From: Bacteroides finegoldii DSM 17565
GTDB lineage: Bacteria; Bacteroidota; Bacteroidia; Bacteroidales; Bacteroidaceae
Assembly (NCBI RefSeq): GCF_000156195.1
Contig: NZ_GG688322.1
Location: 100,692 to 164,691, forward strand
Reading direction: 5' to 3'
Length of the DNA: 64,000 nt
Numbering within the stretch: the stretch's first letter is position 1; each line of letters starts with the position of its first letter. A model generated the notes under the pieces. It searched no databases and was not told the DNA's origin. It saw nothing but the letters and a program-made list of their open reading frames with translations. Positions 18,198-26,054 of this stretch are shown one piece after another. The position numbers were made by a program, and so were the translations under genes.

Positions 18198-19244
18198 ATG
18201 GATAATCATGTTGTAATAATGGCTGGTGGCATAGGGAGCCGTTTCTGGCCGATGAGCACTCCGGAATGTCCTAAACAATTTATTGATGTAATGGGATGTG
18301 GCCGGTCACTGATTCAATTGACGGCAGACCGGTTTGATGGTGTTTGCCCCAGAGAAAATATGTGGGTGGTAACTTCTGAAAAATACATTGATATTGTTCG
18401 GGAGCAGTTGCCGGAAATTCCGGAAAGTAATATTTTAGCGGAACCTTGTGCACGAAATACTGCACCTTGTATCGCATTTGCTTGCTGGAAAATCAAAAAG
18501 AAGCATCCCCGTGCTAATATTGTAGTAACTCCTTCGGATGCATTAGTCATCGATACGGGCGAGTTCCGTAGAGTGATGGAGAAAGCACTTCGTTTTACGG
18601 ATGATAGCAGTGCTATTGTCACAATAGGTATTCGGCCGACTCGTCCGGAGACAGGCTACGGATATATTGCTGCTGCCAACCAGCTTCAAACAGATAAAGA
18701 AATTTATACAGTAGACGCATTCAAGGAAAAACCCGATAAAGAGACAGCTGAAAAGTATTTGGCGGAAGGTAATTACTTCTGGAATGCGGGAATCTTTGTG
18801 TGGAACGTGCGTACTATCACTTCCGTGATGCGTGTATATGCTCCGGGTATCGCACAGATTTTTGACCGTATTTTCCCGGATTTCTATACGGAAAAAGAAA
18901 ATGAAACAATCAAAAAGTTGTTCCCGACTTGCGAAAGTATTTCTATCGACTATGCGGTGATGGAAAAAGCGGAGGCAATTTACGTGTTACCGGCTTCTTT
19001 CGGCTGGTCGGACTTAGGTACATGGGGAGCACTTCGCGGTCTTTTGCCACAGGATAAATCGGGAAATGCTACGGTAGGAACCGATATACGTTTGTATGAC
19101 AGTAAGAATTGTATTGTGCATGCCAGCGAAGAAAAACGAGTTGTTGTTCAAGGATTAGATGGATATATCATCGCGGAGAAAGATAATACATTACTGATTT
19201 GTAAACTGGAAGAGGAACAACGGATTAAAGAGTTCTCGAAATAA
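18198..19244 (+). CDS. manC: Mannose-1-phosphate guanylyltransferase (GDP-mannose pyrophosphorylase)
   Basis: This enzyme makes GDP-mannose from mannose-1-phosphate and GTP, feeding capsule, O-antigen and fucose-type sugars. The nucleotide-binding signature VIMAGGIGSRFWPMS is near the N-terminus, then TPSDALVID (metal site), FKEKPDKETAEKYL and WNAGIFVW. GWSDLGTW closes the active site. I chose the ATG at 18198 because it puts the signature at the usual distance and because AGGAGG at 18183-18188 is well spaced before it; the open frame extends upstream. It has 348 residues and lacks the fused isomerase domain of longer ManC proteins. Its last seven codons fall in a 63-bp direct repeat shared with position 20109. 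Confidence 0.93.
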   Translation: MDNHVVIMAGGIGSRFWPMSTPECPKQFIDVMGCGRSLIQLTADRFDGVCPRENMWVVTSEKYIDIVREQLPEIPESNILAEPCARNTAPCIAFACWKIKKKHPRANIVVTPSDALVIDTGEFRRVMEKALRFTDDSSAIVTIGIRPTRPETGYGYIAAANQLQTDKEIYTVDAFKEKPDKETAEKYLAEGNYFWNAGIFVWNVRTITSVMRVYAPGIAQIFDRIFPDFYTEKENETIKKLFPTCESISIDYAVMEKAEAIYVLPASFGWSDLGTWGALRGLLPQDKSGNATVGTDIRLYDSKNCIVHASEEKRVVVQGLDGYIIAEKDNTLLICKLEEEQRIKEFSK

Positions 19245-19291
19245 AGATTATTTCGTTTGCTGATATTCGTGTGGTGTCATTCCTGTCATTC
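19229..19291. repeat. 63-bp direct repeat, left copy
   Basis: This sequence is identical, base for base, to 20109-20171. It covers the last codons and stop of manC, followed by a fragment matching the last 14-15 codons of the AraC-family gene. Confidence 0.97.
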
Positions 19292-19338
19292 AGCTGATAT
19301 TCAATTGAAAGCCGGAGTTAAGCACTCCGGCATTATTT

Positions 19339-19629
19339 TTATAATTGCACTTCGATATTTAATTTTCCACCAAGTCCACGTTCTACAATATCAAATAATG
19401 TTTTGAGAGTAATATTTTCTCCATCGTTTTCAACTTTTGATATGAATGTACGTTTCTTGTCAATGCGACTTGCAAGCTCTGCTTGTGTCATATCTAATTT
19501 TTCTCTGGCACTTCGTATCTTAAAGCCAATGCGCAAAGCCTCAAGTTCTCTCTCAAGCCTGTCTCGTTCCGGTGCTCCAACTTCACCGTAATACTCATTT
19601 TTAATTTGGTCTAATGTTTTTGTATTCAT
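19339..19629 (-). CDS. HigA-type antitoxin, XRE helix-turn-helix
   Basis: The 96-residue protein has an N-terminal helical part (residues 1-35) and an XRE/Cro-type helix-turn-helix at about 36-85, with MTQAELASRIDKKRTFISKVEN as the recognition region. Antitoxins of this family bind their partner toxin and repress the shared promoter. It starts within the end of the toxin gene upstream (4-base overlap, 19626-19629), the toxin-first order typical of higBA modules. The gene lies in a cassette framed by 63-bp direct repeats between manC and an AraC-family gene. The pairing with the toxin is inferred from order and family. Confidence 0.88.
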   Translation of the reverse strand: MNTKTLDQIKNEYYGEVGAPERDRLERELEALRIGFKIRSAREKLDMTQAELASRIDKKRTFISKVENDGENITLKTLFDIVERGLGGKLNIEVQL

Positions 19630-19979
19630 TCTAAAATCTCCTTTTCTTTTTCTTTATAATAGTCGGTCATAAGCCGTTCTGCTCTTTTTATTTCTTCTGG
19701 TGGCGTTTTTTGTGTCTTTTTCTGAAAGCCACTTAACAAAACAACCAATTTATTACCGTCAAAGAAACAAAAAATGCGGAAGATATTATTGCCTAGTTGC
19801 ACGCGAACCTCAAATAGTCCATTAGTACCTTCTATGTATTTTAGATATGTCGTTGGGATTCGGTCTATCTGCTCGATAATATCTAGCACTTTGATGATTT
19901 TATCGCGAACCTTCTGTGGTTGTTTCTTGAAAAAATCATCAAAATATTCTTTATATGTTATGACTTCTCTTACTTTCAT
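19626..19979 (-). CDS. HigB/RelE-type toxin
   Basis: This 117-residue protein resembles the phage-derived HigB/Gp49-like branch of the RelE/ParE superfamily, ribosome-dependent mRNA interferases. Seen features are the short basic helical start (YFDDFFKKQPQKVRDKI), then YLKYIEGTNGLFEVRVQLGNNIFRIFCFFDGNKLVVLLSGFQKKTQKTP, which matches the family's core strands and the typical F.KK..KTP ending, with a lysine-rich helical tail. It is followed with a 4-base overlap by an XRE antitoxin gene. A promoter box at 19984-19991 ends only four bases before the ATG, so its mRNA may be leaderless. Toxic activity is inferred from family and context. Confidence 0.87.
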   Translation of the reverse strand: MKVREVITYKEYFDDFFKKQPQKVRDKIIKVLDIIEQIDRIPTTYLKYIEGTNGLFEVRVQLGNNIFRIFCFFDGNKLVVLLSGFQKKTQKTPPEEIKRAERLMTDYYKEKEKEILE

Positions 19980-19983
19980 TTTA

Positions 19984-19991
19984 CAAAGGTA
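19984..19991 (-). promoter_or_regulatory. Promoter -7 box immediately before the toxin gene
   Basis: On the minus strand this is TACCTTTG, a match to TAnnTTTG, ending four bases before the toxin ATG. Transcription from it would start at or next to the start codon. Confidence 0.55.
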
Positions 19992-20108
19992 ACTTATAAA
20001 TTACATAAAAGCAATTTTAGACTACTTTTTCTTTAATTTTTCTCATCATTTTATCCATTATCTCTTCAGAACATTTTGCCAACTCATAGAAAGTGGCTGA
20101 CTGTATTC

Positions 20109-20171
20109 AGAGTTCTCGAAATAAAGATTATTTCGTTTGCTGATATTCGTGTGGTGTCATTCCTGTCATTC
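20109..20171. repeat. 63-bp direct repeat, right copy
   Basis: This copy is identical to 19229-19291. It contains the genuine 3' end of the AraC-family gene preceded by a fragment matching the manC 3' end. The 817 bases between the copies hold the toxin-antitoxin pair and short non-coding ends. Confidence 0.97.
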
Positions 20172-21024
20172 GTTTGAAGAACTTCGAGAAAAAAGAAGGA
20201 TTAGGGAAATTTAATTCATCAGAAACTTGATAAACGAGCAGATTGCTATGTTTTAGCAATACTTTTGCTTCTAGTATAATGGACTGGTTTATCCAGTCCA
20301 TTACTGTTTGTTGACTGGCCTGCCGGATAACTGTATTCAGATAACGCGGAGTGAGACATAGCTTATCCGCATAGAAGTTCACGTTACGCTCTTTCTTGCT
20401 GTGTGTGTTGACAAGAGAGATGAAGCGTTGGAAAATCTCTTCCTGTCTTGTCAACTGTGCAGGATTCTGCTCAATGCTGTTTTGAGCGATATATTCTAAA
20501 TAATAGAGGAGGCTGGCCAAAAGATGTTGTATAGCTTCTTTGCGGAATGGCGGTTCCTGCAATACTCCCCATATCAAGGTGAAATAATGTTCCACTTGTT
20601 GCTGTTCTTGCGGAGATAGTAACAATATGATGCTTTTCTGATGATGGAGAAGGTAAGAGAAAAAATCGTCTTTTCCGGATATAGGAAGGAAATTGTGGTC
20701 GGCTGCTATCATTTGCATATCAAAATCAGGAGACACTTCTGTGATTTGAATAATGGAGTTAGGAGCGATCACTGCGATGTATCCCGGTTGGATGGTATAT
20801 TCGATCAGATTAATGAGAACTCGGACAGAACCTTGTTTGACGAATGCAATACGCCCTTCTTTAATACGATACGGTTGACCGAGTGAGAAAAGAGTCGTTT
20901 CCATTTTTACAAAGCTATTGACGAATCCGAAATCAGAAGATATATAACGATGCTCGTTATGTCGGACAATTTTGAGATTGTCTAATAATTTAAGTGCTAA
21001 CTCTATCGGTCCTTTTTGTTCCAT
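20128..21024 (-). CDS. AraC-family transcriptional regulator
   Basis: The 298-residue protein has an N-terminal cupin-like sensor part (residues about 30-180) and a C-terminal AraC double helix-turn-helix (about 200-298) with FYADKLCLTPRYLNTVIRQASQ and FPNPSFFSKFFKRMTGMTPHEYQ. The sensor gives no clear ligand. It is transcribed away from the TolC-HlyD-ABC efflux operon, and the shared 155-base region has a promoter-like box on each strand, so it most likely regulates that operon and perhaps itself. Its last codons lie in the 63-bp repeat flanking the toxin-antitoxin cassette; the reading frame is intact. Confidence 0.9.
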   Translation of the reverse strand: MEQKGPIELALKLLDNLKIVRHNEHRYISSDFGFVNSFVKMETTLFSLGQPYRIKEGRIAFVKQGSVRVLINLIEYTIQPGYIAVIAPNSIIQITEVSPDFDMQMIAADHNFLPISGKDDFFSYLLHHQKSIILLLSPQEQQQVEHYFTLIWGVLQEPPFRKEAIQHLLASLLYYLEYIAQNSIEQNPAQLTRQEEIFQRFISLVNTHSKKERNVNFYADKLCLTPRYLNTVIRQASQQTVMDWINQSIILEAKVLLKHSNLLVYQVSDELNFPNPSFFSKFFKRMTGMTPHEYQQTK

Positions 21025-21043
21025 TTCTTTCTCTCTTTTCCGG

Positions 21044-21051
21044 CAAAGGTA
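21044..21051 (-). promoter_or_regulatory. Promoter -7 box for the AraC-family gene
   Basis: The minus-strand sequence TACCTTTG matches TAnnTTTG, 19 bases upstream of the start codon. Confidence 0.5.
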
Positions 21052-21147
21052 ATAAAATGCGGCATATTTATTTTCTTTTTTCTGTTTTATCGAACTAATG
21101 GGACATATTTGCCAACTCTTGGAAATGACCAGTGTCTTTGAAATCCC

Positions 21148-21155
21148 TATCTTTG
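21148..21155 (+). promoter_or_regulatory. Promoter -7 box for the efflux operon
   Basis: TATCTTTG matches TAnnTTTG and lies 24 bases upstream of the ATG at 21180. The open frame that extends upstream runs through this box, which supports the later start. Confidence 0.55.
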
Positions 21156-21179
21156 TCTTTCGAAGAAACCAAAGAAATA

Positions 21180-22445
21180 ATGGATATGAAAAGAATGATT
21201 TTCAGTTTCTCCTTTTTACTGTATGTAGCAGGAGCGTATGCGCAGATTACATTGGAAGAATGTCTGCGGAAGACGCAGGACAATTATCCGCTGGTACATC
21301 AGTATGGTTTAGTGGAGAAGACAAAGGAATATAATCTGGAAAATGCAGCCAAGGGATATTTACCTCAATTTGCTCTTTCGGCTAAGGCCTCTTATCAGAG
21401 TGATGTGACAGAAATTCCGGCAAAACTTCCCGGAGTAGATTTAAAAGGATTGCCCAAAGACCAATATCAGGTCATGTTGGAGTTGCAACAGAAGATATGG
21501 GACGGGGGAGGAATCCGTATGCAGAAGAAGCAGACGATTGCAGAGGCTGAAGTGGAGAAAGAAAAACTGAATGTAGATATGTATGCGCTGAATGACCGCG
21601 TGAATGATCTTTATTTTGGAATTCTCCTGCTGGACGAGCAAATCAAACAGAATACATTGTTACAAGATGAGCTAGAGAGAAATTATCGTCAGATTACTGC
21701 TTATGTGGAAAATGGAATAGCCAATCAAGCTGATTTGGATGCAGTGAAAGTGGAGCAGCTGAATACAAAACAGAAAAGAGTGGATTTAGTATCATCACGT
21801 GCAGCTTATTTGAAAATGCTTTCGCTGTTGGTAGGAGAAGCACTGTCTCCGGAGACGGTGCTGGAGAAACCTGTACCTCAAAGTACGGTTTCGGCTGTCA
21901 GTGAGATTCGTCGGCCGGAGTTGGCTTTGTTTGATGCACAGGGAGCTGGACTGCAAGTGCAGGAGAAGGCTTTGAATGTGCGTCATCTTCCGCAGTTCGG
22001 ACTGTTTGTGCAGGGGGCATACGGAAATCCCGGATTGGATATGCTGAAGAATGAATTCTCTCCTTATTATATGGCAGGTGTCCGGCTTTCATGGAATTTC
22101 GGTAGTCTGTATACTTTGAAAAATGACCGTCGGGTGATCGAGAAGAAAAGACAGCAACTGGATAATAACCGGGATATATTCCTTTTCAATACAAGACTGG
22201 AAATGACGCAGCAGGATCAGGTTATCCATTCTTTGGAGAAGCAAATGCGGGATGATGATGAAATAATCCGGTTGCGTACAAATATCCGTAAAGCTGCCGA
22301 AGCAAAGGTGGCAAATGGAACATTGACCGTGACTGAAATGTTACGTGAACTGACTAATGAGAGCTTGGCGCGTCAGTCGAAAGCTATGCATGAGATTCAA
22401 CGGTTAATGGGAATTTATCAATTGAAATATACAACGAATGATTAA
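21180..22445 (+). CDS. TolC-family outer membrane efflux protein
   Basis: This is the outer-membrane channel of a tripartite exporter. After the start MDMKRMIFSFSFLLYVAGAYAQ, a normal signal peptide, come the TolC-family opening ITLEECLRKTQDNYP and long helical stretches with ENGIANQADLDAVKVEQL and VANGTLTVTEMLRELTNESLARQ. The chosen ATG at 21180 (421 residues) leaves room for the promoter box at 21148; an ATG at 21186 is also possible. It leads a five-gene operon and overlaps the region just before the HlyD-like gene. No substrate can be read from the sequence. Confidence 0.9.
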   Translation: MDMKRMIFSFSFLLYVAGAYAQITLEECLRKTQDNYPLVHQYGLVEKTKEYNLENAAKGYLPQFALSAKASYQSDVTEIPAKLPGVDLKGLPKDQYQVMLELQQKIWDGGGIRMQKKQTIAEAEVEKEKLNVDMYALNDRVNDLYFGILLLDEQIKQNTLLQDELERNYRQITAYVENGIANQADLDAVKVEQLNTKQKRVDLVSSRAAYLKMLSLLVGEALSPETVLEKPVPQSTVSAVSEIRRPELALFDAQGAGLQVQEKALNVRHLPQFGLFVQGAYGNPGLDMLKNEFSPYYMAGVRLSWNFGSLYTLKNDRRVIEKKRQQLDNNRDIFLFNTRLEMTQQDQVIHSLEKQMRDDDEIIRLRTNIRKAAEAKVANGTLTVTEMLRELTNESLARQSKAMHEIQRLMGIYQLKYTTND

Positions 22446-22461
22446 TATAACTTCTCCGGGT

Positions 22462-23373
22462 ATGAAAAGAATAACAAAAATAGGAATGTGGGGGATAACG
22501 CTGATGATGTTATCTGCCTGTGGAAATGGAACACCTGATTATGACGCAACCGGTACATTTGAAGCTACGGAAGTAATAGTGTCCGCCGAGGCTGCCGGAA
22601 AATTGCTACGACTGGAAGTAGAAGAGGGAACAAAGCTGGAAGCGGGTGAGGAGATCGGGTTGGTAGATACGGTACAATTGTATTTAAAGAAATTGCAATT
22701 GGAAGCCAGTATGAAATCGGTAGAAAACCAGCGTCCTGATCTTGCCAAACAGATTGCCGCTACCAAGCAGCAAATTGTCACGGCAGAGCGTGAGAGGAAA
22801 CGGGTGGAAAACTTGCTTGCTGCAGGTGCGGCCAATCAGAAACAACTGGATGATTGGGACGCGCAAGTCAAATTACTCGAACGACAGCTCGTTGCACAGG
22901 AATCATCGTTGCGTAATAGTACGAATAGCCTTACAGAACAAGGCAATTCGGTTGCTATACAGGTAGCGCAAGTGGAGGATCAGTTAGCTAAATGTCATGT
23001 TCAGTCACCTATCGCAGGTACAGTATTGGCTAAATATGCGGAAGCCGGTGAATTGGCGGCTATCGGTAAGCCTTTATTTAAGGTGGGCGAAGTGGATCGT
23101 ATGTATTTGAGGGCTTACATCACTTCCGAACAGTTGTCAAAAGTGAAACTGGGAGATCAAGTGACTGTGTATGCTGACTATGGCAACTCGGAGCAGAAAG
23201 CTTATCCGGGGGAAGTGACCTGGATTTCCGATCGTTCGGAATTCACTCCAAAAACAATTCTGACGAAGAATGAACGTGCTAATCTGGTATATGCAGTGAA
23301 GATTGCGGTGAAGAATGACGGAGCGTTGAAGATTGGTATGTATGGCGGAGTAAAATTAAAGAATGAAGATTAA
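22462..23373 (+). CDS. HlyD-family periplasmic adaptor lipoprotein
   Basis: The 303-residue protein joins the ABC transporter to the TolC channel. MKRITKIGMWGITLMMLSAC is a lipoprotein signal with lipobox LSAC. A biotinyl-lipoyl half (TEVIVSAEAAGKLLRLEVEEGTKLEAGEEIG) is followed by a coiled coil (residues about 75-180), the second lipoyl half (CHVQSPIAGTVLAKYAEAGELAAIGKPLFKV) and a beta-barrel part. It resembles YbhG. I chose the ATG at 22462 because it places the charged signal start correctly; an in-frame ATG at 22438 overlaps the TolC stop. Its C-terminal codons run into an A-rich AATTAAAGAATGAAGATTAAAA stretch of the same style as the dispersed repeats. Confidence 0.9.
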   Translation: MKRITKIGMWGITLMMLSACGNGTPDYDATGTFEATEVIVSAEAAGKLLRLEVEEGTKLEAGEEIGLVDTVQLYLKKLQLEASMKSVENQRPDLAKQIAATKQQIVTAERERKRVENLLAAGAANQKQLDDWDAQVKLLERQLVAQESSLRNSTNSLTEQGNSVAIQVAQVEDQLAKCHVQSPIAGTVLAKYAEAGELAAIGKPLFKVGEVDRMYLRAYITSEQLSKVKLGDQVTVYADYGNSEQKAYPGEVTWISDRSEFTPKTILTKNERANLVYAVKIAVKNDGALKIGMYGGVKLKNED

Positions 23374-23390
23374 AAATTAAAGTCTGGGAG

Positions 23391-24860
23391 ATGGAGAAGG
23401 ATGCACCCATAGTGGTTGTGAAAGAAGTCGGCAAGAGCTATGGAACGGTGGAAGCGCTGAAAGATGTTTCTTTTGTGGTAGAACGGGGAGAGATCTTTGG
23501 GCTGATAGGTCCTGACGGTGCCGGTAAGAGTACCTTATTCCGTATTCTGACTACTTTGCTGCTGGCAGATAAGGGAACGGCCACGATCGGCGGACTGGAT
23601 GTGGCAACAGAATATAGACAGATTCGTACGAAGGTTGGATATATGCCCGGTCGTTTTTCACTTTACCAGGATCTTTCAGTAGAGGAGAATCTGGAGTTTT
23701 TCGCTACCGTATTCCATACGACTGTTCAGGAGAACTATGATTTAATTAAAGATATCTATCAGCAGATAGAACCGTTCAGGAAAAGAAGGGCAGGGGCTTT
23801 GTCGGGTGGTATGAAGCAGAAATTGGCATTGAGTTGTGCTTTGATCCATAAACCGGATATTTTATTTCTGGATGAACCCACTACCGGAGTGGATCCTGTG
23901 TCGCGCAAGGAATTTTGGCAAATGCTTCGTAACTTGCGGGAACAGGGTATTACCATTGTTGTTTCTACTCCCATCATGGATGAAGCCCGGCAATGTGACC
24001 GGATTGCTTTTATCAATCATGGAAAGATTCATGGAATTGATACTCCCGAGCGTATTCTTCAGCAATTTGCATCCATCCTTTGCCCGCCTTCTTTGGAACG
24101 GGAGGAGGTGAGGCATGAAACCGCTCCGGTCATTGAAGTGGAGCTGCTGACAAAGTGTTTTGGCAATTTTACAGCGGTAGATCATATCTCTTTTCAGGTG
24201 AACCGGGGAGAGATATTTGGCTTCCTGGGTGCTAACGGTGCCGGAAAGACTACGGCCATGCGCATGCTTTGCGGATTAAGTAAACCGACATCAGGCATCG
24301 GAAAGGTGGCAGGATATGATATTTTCCGGGAAGCTGAACAAGTAAAGAAGCATATCGGCTATATGAGTCAGAAGTTTTCGCTGTATGAAGATTTGAAAGT
24401 GTGGGAGAATATCCGTCTGTTTGCCGGGATTTATGGGATGAAAGAGCAAGAAATAGAGCGGAAGACAGAAGAATTGTTGGATCGCCTGGAGCTTACTGCC
24501 GAACGGGATACTCTGGTGAAAAGCCTTCCGGTGGGGTGGAAGCAGAAATTAGCTTTTTCAGTTTCAATCTTCCATGAGCCGAGAATTGTTTTTCTGGATG
24601 AGCCGACGGGTGGAGTAGATCCTGCTACGAGAAGGCAGTTCTGGGAATTGATTTATCAGGCAGCAGATCAGGGAATCACCGTGTTTGTCACTACCCATTA
24701 TATGGATGAAGCGGAATATTGTAACCGGATATCTATCATGGTGGACGGTCAGATTAAAGCTCTTGATACACCTGCCCGTCTGAAGCAACAATTCGGTGCG
24801 GAAACGATGGATGATGTTTTTCAGCAATTAGCCCGCGGTGCGGTGCGCAAAGCAGATTGA
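23391..24860 (+). CDS. ABC transporter ATP-binding protein with two fused ATPase domains
   Basis: Two complete ABC ATPase domains lie in one 489-residue chain, as in YbhF. Walker A motifs are GPDGAGKST (residues 40-48) and GANGAGKTT (280-288). The first domain has the signature LSGGMKQKLALSC and Walker B LFLDEPTTG; the second has LPVGWKQKLAFSV, where the usual SGG is replaced by PVG, and VFLDEPTGG. This would power the two membrane subunits downstream. The gene starts 17 bases after the adaptor gene. An exporter of drugs or other hydrophobic compounds is the best guess from family. Confidence 0.93.
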   Translation: MEKDAPIVVVKEVGKSYGTVEALKDVSFVVERGEIFGLIGPDGAGKSTLFRILTTLLLADKGTATIGGLDVATEYRQIRTKVGYMPGRFSLYQDLSVEENLEFFATVFHTTVQENYDLIKDIYQQIEPFRKRRAGALSGGMKQKLALSCALIHKPDILFLDEPTTGVDPVSRKEFWQMLRNLREQGITIVVSTPIMDEARQCDRIAFINHGKIHGIDTPERILQQFASILCPPSLEREEVRHETAPVIEVELLTKCFGNFTAVDHISFQVNRGEIFGFLGANGAGKTTAMRMLCGLSKPTSGIGKVAGYDIFREAEQVKKHIGYMSQKFSLYEDLKVWENIRLFAGIYGMKEQEIERKTEELLDRLELTAERDTLVKSLPVGWKQKLAFSVSIFHEPRIVFLDEPTGGVDPATRRQFWELIYQAADQGITVFVTTHYMDEAEYCNRISIMVDGQIKALDTPARLKQQFGAETMDDVFQQLARGAVRKAD

Positions 24861-24862
24861 TT

Positions 24863-25966
24863 ATGAGACAGTTTATAGCTTTTGTAAAGAAGGAATTTTA
24901 TCATATTTTCCGTGACCGGCGAACCATGCTGATTTTGTTGGGGATGCCGGTTGTACAAATTGTACTATTCGGTTTTGCCATCAGTACAGAGGTGAAAAAT
25001 GTCCGGTTGGCGGTACTCGATCCTTCTAATGATGTGGTGACGCGAAAAATAATTGATCGTTTGGACGCCAGTGAGTACTTCACCGTTACTGCACGTTTTC
25101 ATTCGCCCCAGGAAATGGAAGCTGCTTTTCTGAAGAATAAGGTTGATATGGCGATTGTTTTTAGCGAACGTTTTATAGATGATCTCTATACGGGTGATGC
25201 TCGTGTGCAGCTGGTAGTAGATGCGACAGATCCGAATATGTCGACTTCGCAGGTTAATTATGCAACGGGAATTGTTTCTATGGTAGGTCAGGAAATGATG
25301 CCGCCCAATATGTCGGCTGCCTGTTTAACGTCGGATATAAAACTGTTGTATAACCCGCAAATGAAGAGTGCTTATAACTTTGTTCCGGGGGTAATGGGGT
25401 TGATCTTGATGCTGATTTGTGCTATGATGACCTCGATTTCCATCGTTCGTGAAAAAGAGACGGGGACCATGGAAGTATTACTGGTTTCGCCTGTGAAGCC
25501 ACTATTTATTATTTTGGCAAAGGCTGTGCCTTATTTTGTATTGTCTTTTGTCAATCTGATCACTATCCTTTTACTTTCGGTCTTTGTGCTGGATGTTCCG
25601 GTAGTAGGAAGTTTGTTCTGGTTGATAACCGTCTCTTTGTTGTTTATCTTCGTATCCTTGGCGTTGGGCTTATTGATTTCATCAGTCACGCGTACACAGG
25701 TTGCGGCCATGCTGGTTTCCGGTTTGATGTTGATGATGCCCACGATGCTTTTATCGGGGATGATTTTCCCTATTGAGAGTATGCCGTTGATACTTCAGTG
25801 GATTTCGGATATACTTCCGGCACGTTGGTATATTCAGGCTGTGCGAAAGTTGATGATTGAAGGAGTGCCTGTTGTATTGGTATATAAGGAGATTGGTATC
25901 TTATTATTGATGGCGACGGTACTTATTACGGTTAGTATCAAGAAATTCAAGTATAGATTGGAGTAG
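24863..25966 (+). CDS. ABC-2 type permease, first membrane subunit
   Basis: The protein (367 residues from the ATG at 24863) has one N-terminal membrane helix, a periplasmic domain of about 150 residues, and five to six C-terminal helices, the ABC-2 layout of YbhS/YbhR. IVREKETGTMEVLLVSPVKP is the conserved cytoplasmic coupling segment. An in-frame TTG at 24857 overlaps the ATPase stop, but the ATG gives the expected MRQFIAFVKKEF start. It pairs with the next gene to form the heterodimeric membrane part of the exporter. Confidence 0.92.
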   Translation: MRQFIAFVKKEFYHIFRDRRTMLILLGMPVVQIVLFGFAISTEVKNVRLAVLDPSNDVVTRKIIDRLDASEYFTVTARFHSPQEMEAAFLKNKVDMAIVFSERFIDDLYTGDARVQLVVDATDPNMSTSQVNYATGIVSMVGQEMMPPNMSAACLTSDIKLLYNPQMKSAYNFVPGVMGLILMLICAMMTSISIVREKETGTMEVLLVSPVKPLFIILAKAVPYFVLSFVNLITILLLSVFVLDVPVVGSLFWLITVSLLFIFVSLALGLLISSVTRTQVAAMLVSGLMLMMPTMLLSGMIFPIESMPLILQWISDILPARWYIQAVRKLMIEGVPVVLVYKEIGILLLMATVLITVSIKKFKYRLE

Positions 25967-26054
25967 ATAAGAATAATATGTTAATGTGCCAATTGGCTGT
26001 GTTATACTACATGGCATTGACATATAAACATATCAGCAAATTGAAGAATTATTG

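Noticed and set aside
19229..20171. The 63-bp repeats as ends of an insertion sequence
   Set aside because: They are direct repeats, not inverted, are made of the neighbouring genes' ends, and no transposase lies between them.
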